Shown in pieces: positions 22,884-32,219 of a DNA stretch of 64,000 bases; positions within the stretch are counted from its first letter, which is position 1, and the number at the start of each line of letters is the position of its first letter. Both the position numbers and the translations under genes were made by a program. This stretch comes from Aphidius gifuensis (taxonomy: Eukaryota; Arthropoda; Insecta; Hymenoptera; Braconidae): contig NC_057788.1 of NCBI RefSeq assembly GCF_014905175.1, positions 22,290,154 through 22,354,153 of the forward strand. Direction: 5' to 3'. The notes below the pieces were generated by a model, which searched no databases, was not told where the DNA came from, and saw only the letters and a list, made by a program, of their open reading frames with translations.

Positions 22884-24268
22884 GTCAGTTGCATATATAA
22901 TTAATTAAACATGGATAAATAGAATGTAAATGTTTCTTTCAGCATGATTATATCATCGAGTTTGTCATAATTATTCTCAAAATATTGACTAATATTTTTA
23001 AATATTATTCAACTTGGTCGTTTAATTAATTAAAAAACGGTCTAGCTTTGTTCTCGTGATTCAGGCGTTATTTAAATTATAGTTCTTGTCTGTTTTAAAT
23101 TGTCATTATTTATCTTAGTTCTTTTTTTTTCTTTTTTTTATTTTTCTTTTAGGATTTTCTTGGGTTCGTGGGTTATTTTCAGCATAAATTATTCATAATT
23201 TAATAACAATTCATCAACAAACAAAATCCCCATCAAATGCAGATCATAGCTTATTGAGACATTAACATTGACAATGAAAATATAAAATTTTATTCATTTT
23301 ATTCATGAAAGTTCAGTTAGAGTATACTCAATTTGATAAAAAAAATCATATGCTATTTTATTTTTTAATATTTTCTATTTTAAATTTATCAGTAAAAACA
23401 TTTTACATTATTTGTTTTTAGTCGTAATTTTGTTATCAAAGTCATCAAAATATTTATTTTATAATTAACTTTTCATTTTAAATTTATTGAAAACATTTTT
23501 CATGATAATTTTTTGTATTTTTTTTTTCAATGTTAAAATGCTTTTTAGTTGTTATAGTTAATTACACCAGTCAATCATTTATAATTGTTTTGTTTTCAAT
23601 TTAAAAAAACACATCTTCGGGCAATTTTTTAATTACTTTTTTTTGTTATATTCAATTCTCGTTAGAACAAATCAATACAAATTAATTATTTTAAAATATA
23701 TGTGTTGAATGTAAATTTTACATATATACATATATGAAATTGATTATTTGTTATTATTAAATTATATATATATTATTATTATCATTTTTCAAATTTTAAT
23801 TATTAAATTTGGATTGTCCTTCGGCTAACTGACAATTTCCCAGCCAAGTTTTCAAGCAATTAGGGTGTTATTGAATGTACATCACTCTCCTGATTGTTAA
23901 AATGTTGAAACAATTCCGTTTAAAAATTTTGTTGATTTGTATATACAATTATTGACAGGATTGAAATTGTTTTTGACCATGAATCCCGTTCGGTGGGAGG
24001 AGGGCTAATTCACCGAAATTTAAATTAAATATATAAAAAAAGGATGCGCATAATTACACAAGTACATATTTATATTATCCTGCCAATTCATCATTATCAT
24101 CATAATCATTTTTGCTCTCGCAGCTTAAACACTTTACGTGAAAATAAAAATATTAAATATCTTTTAATAATTGTTAAAAGTATTAATTATTTTCTTTTGT
24201 GTTTGAATTATTATCTTGAAGATTGTTTTAATATACTTTAGTGTATTCAAGTGTATTATTTAAGTCTA
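22884..24268. other. Probable intron / 5'UTR of the following gene
   Basis: AT-rich with no coding exon. A good acceptor (TTTTTGCTCTCGCAG) ends at about 24122 and would begin a 5'UTR exon that runs to the start codon at 24269. No other structure is seen. Confidence 0.4.
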
Positions 24269-24823
24269 ATGGTAAGTAAATTATTTAATTATTTTATTTT
24301 ATTTAAATGTATTTCGTTGAGTTTATTTTTTTTTTCCTCTAAATTTTAAATATCTTTTTTTTTTTAGAAAAAAAGATCAAAAAAAGTTGATAAGATGGAA
24401 CGTATCAGTGAGTTGGAAGAACTTTCCAATCAAAAAGTTTTTCGTTCATTACATTTTCAACTTTTGATGTCGTCAACCAAACTTATTCAAATGTCAGTTA
24501 ATTTATTGTATAAAAAACAATGTATCGAAAAGTATAAAGAATATCCAAAAAAAGGAATGACACCATCAATGATACGTGCTACAGAAAAACGTTCAAAAGC
24601 TATCAAGGGTTGTTGGGAAGAAGCTGGTCCTTCTTATACTTGTAATGATGCTGATGATGATGAAACTAATACTGAAAATGAACGTAATGCTGAAGTGTGG
24701 ATTAAATTTCTTAAACTATTCGATAAAAGAGTTGGGGAATTACTTGATAATATAAAATTATTTGAACATAAAATTGGAGAAATTTATTGGGATTCACCTC
24801 AATATAATAAAAATAATAATTAA
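24269..24823 (+). CDS. Small charged protein of unknown function, start codon split off by an intron
   Basis: Two exons: 24269-24271 (only the ATG, followed directly by GTAAGT) and 24368-24823 (after a poly-T tract and TAG), giving about 152 residues. The reading is M then KKRSKKVDKMERISELEEL. The protein starts strongly basic and has probable helices (SLHFQLLMSSTKLIQMSVNLLYKK). It contains KGMTPSMIRATEKRSKAIKG, a central acidic loop (DADDDETNTENE) and a helical C-terminus (WIKFLKLFDKRVGELLDNIK). No signal peptide or membrane segment is seen. I do not recognise the family. If the ATG-only exon is wrong, translation could begin at the internal Met at 24395, giving 142 residues. Codon pattern and composition look like a real protein. 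Confidence 0.7.
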
Positions 24824-25192
24824 TTTTTCTTGTAATAATTGATGTTTTAGTAATATCTTTATGAATAAATTAGACATCAAGTTATAATTTTAAATAATTT
24901 TTTTTTTTTTATTTTATTTTAAACATGCATTGACAAATTATTTTTTGACACAAATTGTTTGCTTATTTTTTTCATAGTACTTAGTTTACTCTTGCAAAAC
25001 AAAACTAATATTTGTTAAAGTAAAAAAACATTATTATATTTATAGATTAATTAAAAATAGACATCACATAATAAAAATTATAAATGAAAATAATTATTTT
25101 CATTTAATAAAAAATTTTGAGCATTTATTTACATTTTACTATAACGTTAAAAGTAGAAACAAATTACATTTGTATCTAGATTATTTGTTTCA
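24824..25192. other. Short AT-rich gap, nothing recognised
   Basis: 3' flanks of the small plus-strand gene and of transformer module A, which converge here. Only AT-rich sequence with possible poly(A) signals on both strands. Confidence 0.5.
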
Positions 25193-26305
25193 TCAAAACA
25201 TACGACCAAATCCTGCAATAAATAAATAAAAAAAATATATATTAATTTCAATTAAAAAAAATAAATATATAAGATAATGAAAAAATGAAAAAAACTAACT
25301 TTGATTTGGTGGCATATTTGGTCTAAATATTTGTGGGGGTAATTGAAATCTAGCTCCAAAAGGTGGTCTCATATGTCCCATCATTTGTGGTACTCTTCCT
25401 CTCATCATTGGTGGCATTGGTGCACGCATTGCCATCAGTGGATCCATAATCATTGGTCTTACAAAGTTCTAGAAATATTTAAAACAAAAAAATTAAATTA
25501 CTTACTTGTTTTTAAAATATTTGATAAAATTAAAATAATTAAAATATAATTACCCCGTAATACATAGAAAGTGGTATTGGCTCAGTCATGTAGGGATGAG
25601 GATATGAAATGCCTCGATCACGAATTCTATCATCTCCGTTTCTTCGATCTCTAGAATTATCACGAGCATGATGGTAATCTCGATGAGTTGAACTTCTACT
25701 CGAATGATATCTGCTATCACGTTCATCACGTAATGGTGAACGATGATAACTGAAAACAAAAATTAAACATAAACAAATATATATTAGTTAAAATCAATAT
25801 TAATTATTTAAAAAAATAATATTTTTAATATATTAACCTGCTGTGTCTTGAATTTCTGTGTTCTCTTGGACTTCCATGTCTTTCATTGTGATTACCATGA
25901 TGCCTAGATGATGATTCATGCCTATGGTATTATATTTTTTAATTAGAAAATAAATTTATTTGGTCTCGTGAATTTGTCAAACAATTAATTAAAGCCATCC
26001 ACTTTTTTTGTATGACATCATTGTTCAAAAAGAAAAAAAACAAATATAATTATTAACCTGGGTCCTCGATGTGGACTTCGACTTGAATGACGATACGGGG
26101 GAGGAGTTCGTGAATTCAAACGACGAGAACGACGTGAATTAGCTGAAATTGATAATAGAAAAATAAATAAATGACATATTGTTAGTTAATTAATTTAAAA
26201 TAAAATTGTTACCGATTGGTTGGTCATCAAGATTTATCACTCTTCGATCTTCAGTTGACATTGAGTTAAATTCTTCACGTGAAAAAATTGGTTTTGCACC
26301 TTCCC
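25193..26305 (-). CDS. tra: Second 3' module of transformer (exons 3A-8A), duplicated half-gene
   Basis: Six exons on the minus strand: 26213-26305, 26058-26142, 25838-25921, 25554-25749, 25300-25468 and 25193-25212. They correspond to exons 3, 4, 5, 6, 7 and 8 of the proximal copy, with the same phases at every junction. The module begins with GEGAKPIFSREE, continues through an RS/RH-rich part (SRRSRRLNSRTPPPYRHSSR), then EPIPLSMYYGNFVRP and a Met/Pro-rich tail, and ends NQRFGRMF-stop. It has no 5' exons of its own in the window. Spliced to exons 1-2 (30432-31024) it would give a 383-residue Transformer with no frameshift. It may therefore be an alternative C-terminal half, part of a new sex-determination gene, or a still-open duplicate that is no longer used. 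Protein divergence from module B is considerable, so it has been kept open over time. Confidence 0.8.
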
Positions 26306-27647
26306 CTGCCAGAATAGATTTTAACTTCATTGACGAATAACATTATACATGAATACAATAAAAAATTAGAGTATTTTTTAAATTAGAATATTTTTTTTTT
26401 TTTATTCTATAGCAAGTTGTGAAAATGAAAATAGTTGACTATTATTAGCCATTACTTATAAATTGAAAAATAAAAAAATCATTTAATTTTTTTAACATAA
26501 AATTTCAAACTGAAATGATAATTAAAAAGTTTAATTAATTTTTGTTTTATTTAAGAAATGATTTTTTTTTTTTTGTCTTCAGTGGTGATACTTTATCTTG
26601 ATATCGTGATCTTCAGCGTTGTTTTGGTTCCACATTTAAAACATTAATTTATTTAATACAAAAAAATTATTTACAAAAAAAAAACTCAATTATGAAAATG
26701 AATTTAATTTAAGTTTAAATTTTATCTTCAAGTAAAATATTAATGATAAAAATATTTGTTCTAAATACTGTGTTAATTATGCCCAACAATAATGAAAAAA
26801 TTTAAAAAGCCTTATTGAAGCATTCATTACAAAAATAATTTAAAAAAACAAAAACATATTAATTCAAGCAATTAGTTGCAAATAATAATTAAATAAAAAA
26901 TTTAAAACAAAGCCAAACATCAATGCCACATTAAAAATTTATCAGAAAATTTTTGTTATTCTTACCATAACAATGCTTTATATTTACTCATTTTTAAAAT
27001 TTATCTTCAAGATGATGATATTATTCTTCAATGATAATTTTAAATGTTGATTAATCTTCGAGACGATGATATATCTTTAATAATTCTTCATGTTGACGCG
27101 CGGTTTTATATTTAAAAAAGTTTAATAAATTATTTATAAATTGTTATTTTATATATTTTTTTTATGATGATTATTAATCATTCCTATTATATATAAGATT
27201 TATTTTTTCAATTAAATTACGGGATTGGTCAATCGATCCGCTCCAAAAAAAATAAACGAAAAAATGGTGTTATACACCGAATAATTGCAATAAAATATGA
27301 ATCATCAATTAATGATATTTGAAAATTTCAAACATAAACACTGAATGTTAAATAAAAAATTGACTATTAGCCATCTATTGGTAAGAAAAAACATTGATTA
27401 CCCTTATATCAAGGGTTAATTTTACCCCCATTTACTTATTCATTATTTAACAAAATTAATTTTTAATAAATAAAAAAAAACCCAATTGTAAATTCTAAAA
27501 ATACATTTAATATACGTCAGAATGATTAAAAAAAAAATAACAAAGTTCATGCATAAAATTTAAATGTCTTGATTTATATACAACCAAGTTTGAGCTGCAT
27601 TTATATTATTTACAGTAGTTGAATATCACTATGTGTATTCACGTTGA
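26306..27647 (-). promoter_or_regulatory. Duplicated regulated intron before module A, with GAAGA cluster
   Basis: The minus strand carries seven GAAGA motifs (TCTTC on plus at 26576, 26610, 26725, 27004, 27025, 27055 and 27085). These match the purine-rich type bound by Tra2. 27022-27098 aligns with 30196-30275 of the proximal copy. A donor (ATG|GTAAGAATAAC, near 26967) is conserved with the cassette-exon donor at 30055. The last bases before exon 3A (TCAATGAAGTTAAAATCT then the GGCAG acceptor) are shared with module B and are not a normal pyrimidine tract. 27230-27255 (GGGATTGGTCAATCGATCCG) is a local GC patch with no counterpart in the other copy and could be a promoter (speculative). Confidence 0.6.
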
Positions 27648-30600
27648 TCAAAACTTGCGCCCATATTCTAAAATAACAAAATAAAATAAATATTAGTAAT
27701 CAAATTTTGAGGTATTTATTATTTTATTTAATAATTAGTTATTAATAATTACTTTGTGTTGGTGGAATATTTTGTCTAAAAACTTTTGGAGGTATAAATC
27801 CTCGTGGCATAAATGGTGGACGAACAGGTGCTATTATTGGTGGCATCCTGCCTCTTCCAATTGGTAGTGGTCCTCTCATTGTCATCATTGGATTAATCAT
27901 AATTGGTCTGGCAAAATTCTAGAGTAAAAAAGAAAAAAAGAATTAGTCGAATAATTAAATTAATTAATCAAATTTTTATTTTAAAAAATTAACAACAACT
28001 TACTGGATAGTAAAATGAAACTGGCATTGGTTCAATATTGTAGTACGGTGGTAAAAGTCTTCTATCTCTTAAATCATTTCTCGCATAATCACGAGCATCT
28101 AGATGCATATAATGTGTATCTCTATTGTGACTATTATTTCTGTAATTATTAATTCGTTCACGAGAATTTGAACGATGAGATTCATGTCTATGTGAACGTT
28201 CTGAACTAGATCTTCGAGAAGATCTATAATCTCTGTGACGATCACGTTTTTCTCTACTGTAAATAATAAATTTAAAGAAAATTAAAAATTTATTTACTTG
28301 AGAATGAGAATTATTGTTGAATATTTACCTATGACTTCTGTGTCTATTATTTGTCTCAAGATAGTAATTTGACGAAGAGTCATACCTAATACAAAACTAA
28401 TAATCAGACAATATTCTTTTATAATTTTTGCAATATTAGCAGTGCTAATAAAATCTATTAACAACAATCAGTTTTCGTTATTTAAAGCAAAATGATAATG
28501 CATTAAAAATTACATAAGTAAAATTTTAAAAAATCTAAAATTTGTTAATTAAAAACAACTAAAATAATAATAATTTTAGTTTAATGTGATTATGAAATGT
28601 TGAATAACAAAAAAAAAAAATAATAATTTAAAAAAAAAATAAAATAAAAAATATACAATACTTCTAGTACTCTTATTGAACATCAATATAATTCAACAAA
28701 AGTTTTCCAAAAGAAAAAATAAAATAATTTTTAGGCATGCAATGATGCCAAAAATATTTTTTTTTTGTATTTGATTATTAGTTTTGGTCTCCCTGTTTGC
28801 TGTAATGAATATGAAGAAAAAAGATATTAAAAATTGAGACAAATAATAAAATGCAATACCAAGCAACATGCGCTCGTCGTGTTTGTTAGTCCAATGATGT
28901 TTGTCCATTTGTTGAATAATTACTAGAACAAAATAATCTGTTGTTATGTGAACAAAAAAAGTTATGTTAGCAATATGAAATATTACAAAAGCAATGTAAA
29001 TGTATCCATCATATTTCATCCTTTTTTTTTTTTTTAATTTATCCATTTTTATGATTAAATTTTTTTTGTCTGTATAAAAAATACAGTTTTTTTTATATCC
29101 ATTTGTTTTTATTTTTTTCAAAAAAAGCAATATTCAGTGAAAAAAATCTGTAAAGTTAAAAAGAGCATATACCTGGAGGTACGACGTGAAGGACTTCGAC
29201 TTCGACGTGGTGGGCTCAATGAAATTGAACGTCGTCTTTTATTTTCTGTAAAAAAAAAAACAAATATAGTATAAACTATTTCTTGGTGAAAAAAAAAAAA
29301 AACAATATAGACAATAAGTTAAAATTACCATTTTTTTCATTTGTTTCAACAATAACTCGTCGCTCTTTATCTTCAGTATCTTTTGGATTTAATTCTTCAC
29401 GTTCGAAAATTGGATTTGCACCTTCTCCTGCCGGAACAGATTTTAACTTCATTGACGAACGATACAAATAAAATAATTTTTTTTATAATAAATTTAAAAA
29501 AAAAAATGAAAATAGTCTACTGATAATATTAGTCATTAGATTTTAATAAAGTCTAATGTTTAAGTTTTAACTGAAAATGAAATTATTTTTTTTTGTCAAT
29601 TTGTAATTGATTCTTATTTTTTTTTTTGTCTTCAGAGATGCAATATTTTTGTTCTTCAGTGTTGTTTTTTGTTTTGTGTTTGATTAAAAAAAAATTACAA
29701 TAATAATAATTTTCCCCCATTAAATTGGGTTTTTTTTTTTTTAAATCTTCAAGATGATCACAAATCTTCCAGTAGTTTTCATTTGTCAAATTAAAAAAAA
29801 TAATAAATAGAATAAGAGCTACATAAGTTAGGTATACTATATCATGCCAAAGCAGTTAAATTAAGCACTGTGTTAAAAAAAAAAAACAATAATAAAAGTT
29901 TTAATCATTCATAAAATAAAAAAATAAAAATAAACTAGTTATTTAAAAAAATAATAATAATAAAAATTATTAGTTGCAACAAAAAAATAATGCAAAAACA
30001 AAGCCAAACATTTATACCACAGCATAAATTCATAAGAATATTTTGTTTTTCTTACACATAAAAATGCTTCAAATCTATGGATAATTGATATTTTAATCAA
30101 AGACCAAATCCACGTTGATATCTTCGTATGAAGTTCAATCCTATATGAATATAAAATTGTTTAGATATAATATTTTATCTTCAAGATGTTGATATTAATC
30201 TTCAATGATAATGCTAAATGTTGATTAATCTTCGAGACGTTGATATATCCTTAATAATTAATCTTCATGTCGATGCACAATTTTAACAATAATTAAATAG
30301 TTTTTTTCAAAAAAAAAGTACAGAATTGAATTCTTCTTATTTTTAAAAAAGTTAAAATCGACTGATATATATTTAATATATCTTTATAAAAAAAAAAAAA
30401 AAAAGGTAAATAAAATTACTCTTGACATTACCATCTCGTCTTCTAACAATTACATCCTCTGGATTAATAATATCACGTTCAATATCAGCTGTTTTATTTG
30501 TTGATCCAATCTTCTTTTGTTTACCAATTTCAATTTTAATTTTTTTAAGTTCATCTATACTAATTTTTGTTCCTTCGGGACCTTTGAATAATTTAGTACT

Positions 30601-31024
30601 TGAACTTCCAGTATCACATCTTTAAAAAGTAAAAATATAGTTTAAAAAAAAAAAACAAAATATATAAATTATAATTTTGATTAAATGCTTTAAAATTAAA
30701 CTCTCACTTTTCAGACATAATTGATGTTTTACATGCTATTGAATGATTACCAGACCTTGATTTATTATTATCTCTTGATCGACTTCGACTAGAATCTGGA
30801 CTATGTGATGATCTATTAGTTTTAGATTTTTGCAAGGCCAGCTTGCGAGCTCTTTCTAATTCAAATTTTTCAATACGTTCTTGTTTATGTCTTTCATGTT
30901 TTTCTTTTAATTCTTGCATTTTTTTCCACTCTTTTCTTATTCTCATTAATCTTAATTCTTCCTCTCTTGATACTGGAAGTCGATGGTCATCACGATCACG
31001 TCTCGAATGATTTTGATAAGGCAT
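27648..31024 (-). CDS. tra: Transformer/feminizer SR-type splicing regulator (sex determination)
   Basis: Eight exons on the minus strand: 30708-31024, 30432-30619, 29329-29427, 29173-29245, 28329-28385, 28004-28256, 27753-27918 and 27648-27667. All phases agree, for 390 residues, close to honeybee Fem. The N-terminal basic/coiled domain (SREEELRLMRIRKEWKKMQE) is followed by KLFKGPEGTKISIDELKKIK and NPEDVIVRRRD, which join directly to GEGANPIFEREELNP as in hymenopteran Fem/Csd. An RS domain follows (RRRSISLSPPRRSRSPSRR), then EPMPVSFYYPNFARP, a Pro/Met-rich tail and TQKYGRKF-stop. With Tra2 it would direct female splicing of doublesex and of its own transcript. The large intron 2 holds the sex-splicing signals. 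The in-frame ATG in the intron just before exon 3 (MKLKS) is a splice-site context, not the start. Identification rests on remembered family motifs. Confidence 0.87.
29629..30266 (-). promoter_or_regulatory. Tra2-type GAAGA motif cluster in transformer intron 2
   Basis: Nine GAAGA motifs occur on the transcribed minus strand (TCTTC on plus at 29629, 29653, 29746, 29765, 30121, 30178, 30199, 30229 and 30262), many as TTGAAGAT. Tra2 proteins bind GAA-rich enhancers, and hymenopteran transformer introns carry such elements for autoregulation (established in general). Their use here is inferred. The cluster surrounds the candidate cassette exon at 30056-30140 and precedes exon 3B, whose 3' splice site lacks a pyrimidine tract. 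Confidence 0.65.
30056..30140 (-). other. Candidate male-specific cassette exon of transformer with in-frame stop
   Basis: An 85-nt segment is bounded on the minus strand by CATATAG|GATTGAAC and ATGT|GTAAGAAAA. Joined to exon 2 it reads G-LNFIRRYQRGFGL-stop, so inclusion would truncate the protein after the basic N-terminal part, as expected for the male form of transformer. It contains one GAAGAT motif. The donor is conserved in the duplicated copy (near 26967) but the body is not. This is inference from sequence only. Confidence 0.45.
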
Positions 31025-31440
31025 TTTTTATTTTAATTCTTATTAAAGCTATAAACACCCAAAAAAAAAAATAAGTATATCAGACATAAATACAAAAAAC
31101 TTGATTATGCATAAAAAAAAAAAAAATTTGAGGTTAGAATTATTTTGTGTATAAACTAAAATAGAAAAATATATATCACATGTGATTATTTAAATTAAAT
31201 AATATACCTTTTTTAAAATATTAAAAATAAACAATTAAATTTTACAAGTAGAACATTTATAACAACACATTAATGTTTATTTAACAATTAATTTAAGCAC
31301 CAATACAAGACACAACACAGTAAAAAATAATATTTATGCGCGACAAAAAAACGAGACAACGAGAGCGTCCTTGATGATGCGCCTAGCAACCAACCACCAC
31401 CACGCCGATGCAAGCCAATATGCAAGCAAGCCGGTTTTTT
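31025..31440 (-). promoter_or_regulatory. Probable transformer promoter/5'UTR region
   Basis: Upstream of the transformer ATG, 31328-31432 is a clear GC island in an AT-rich setting (ATGCGCGACAAAA, GAGAGCGTCC, GATGCGCCTAGC, CACCACGCCGATGC, CAAGCAAGCCGG). Such patches coincide with start regions elsewhere in the window. No other gene lies between it and the transformer start codon, so it is the best candidate for the promoter. Confidence 0.4.
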
Positions 31441-31871
31441 TTTGTACACCATGCTTTTATGTCAAGTTCACCAATAACTAATAAGGTAGTCCCGGTTTTT
31501 CAGATATAGATGTAGTGTGATTGGTTAATATGGTGTATATAAAAATGCAAATCTCTTCTTAATTTGAATAAATACTTGAATTATTATTTTAACAAAATAA
31601 TAATAAATATTATGTAAGAAATAAATAAAACCTCTTTTTTTTTTAATTTCGAAAAACTTGTTATAGTTATAATAATAATATTTAACTACTTTTACTTTTT
31701 TTTTGCCATGAGATGAGTTTTTTAAAAAAAATATTTCATTAAAAAATTAAATACACACAAGAGTTTTTGGGATTATAATAAAATAGTTTTTTTTTTTTTT
31801 TTATTTTCTTGAGGTATAAATTAAATTAGTTACAATAACTTATTTTTTATATTTATTTATAATTGACTAGT

Positions 31872-31932
31872 TTAATTTCTTTTTCTCCGCTTTGGTATAT
31901 CTTGATATGATGTTGGTAGATTTTTATTAATT
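31872..31932 (-). other. Candidate terminal exon of an upstream minus-strand transcript
   Basis: On the minus strand a good acceptor (ATTATTTTTCAG|AATTAATAAA) is followed by a short open frame, INKNLPTSYQDIPKRRKRN-stop, and by AATAAA about 15 nt after the stop (near 31852). The peptide looks like a basic C-terminal tail, but I cannot link it to a coding exon: the nearest clear upstream exon (34980-35096) has stops in all frames. It may be the 3' end of a coding gene whose other exons I missed, or of a non-coding RNA. Confidence 0.35.
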
Positions 31933-32219
31933 CTGAAAAATAATAAAATACAAAATTTTATTAGAGAGAATACGCATACATTGTTTTATTATTATTATTT
32001 TATTGTTTATAATAATAATTAGTGGTTTAAAAGAAAACAAAATAATTGTAAAGAGTTATTATTGTTGATTATTTATCTAATTATTTTAAAAATAATATTC
32101 AATACTTGCATATAATAATTATATAGATTCTGAAACAAAAAAAAAAAAAAAAACTATACAATAAAAAATAAAATTAATTAAACAATAATTATTAGTTGAT
32201 AATATTCAAAATATTATTC

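Noticed and set aside
28693..29130. 145-codon ORF inside transformer intron 4
   Set aside because: Composed of Lys/Phe/Ile/Asn from A/T runs. It lies between two exons that join in phase, and nothing in it resembles a protein family.
29276..29467. Separate gene starting MYRSSMKLKS
   Set aside because: The frame is open across the splice site by chance. Joining exon 2 (...RRRD) to GEGANPIF at the GGCAG acceptor restores the Fem/Tra motif and explains why the same context is conserved in the other module.
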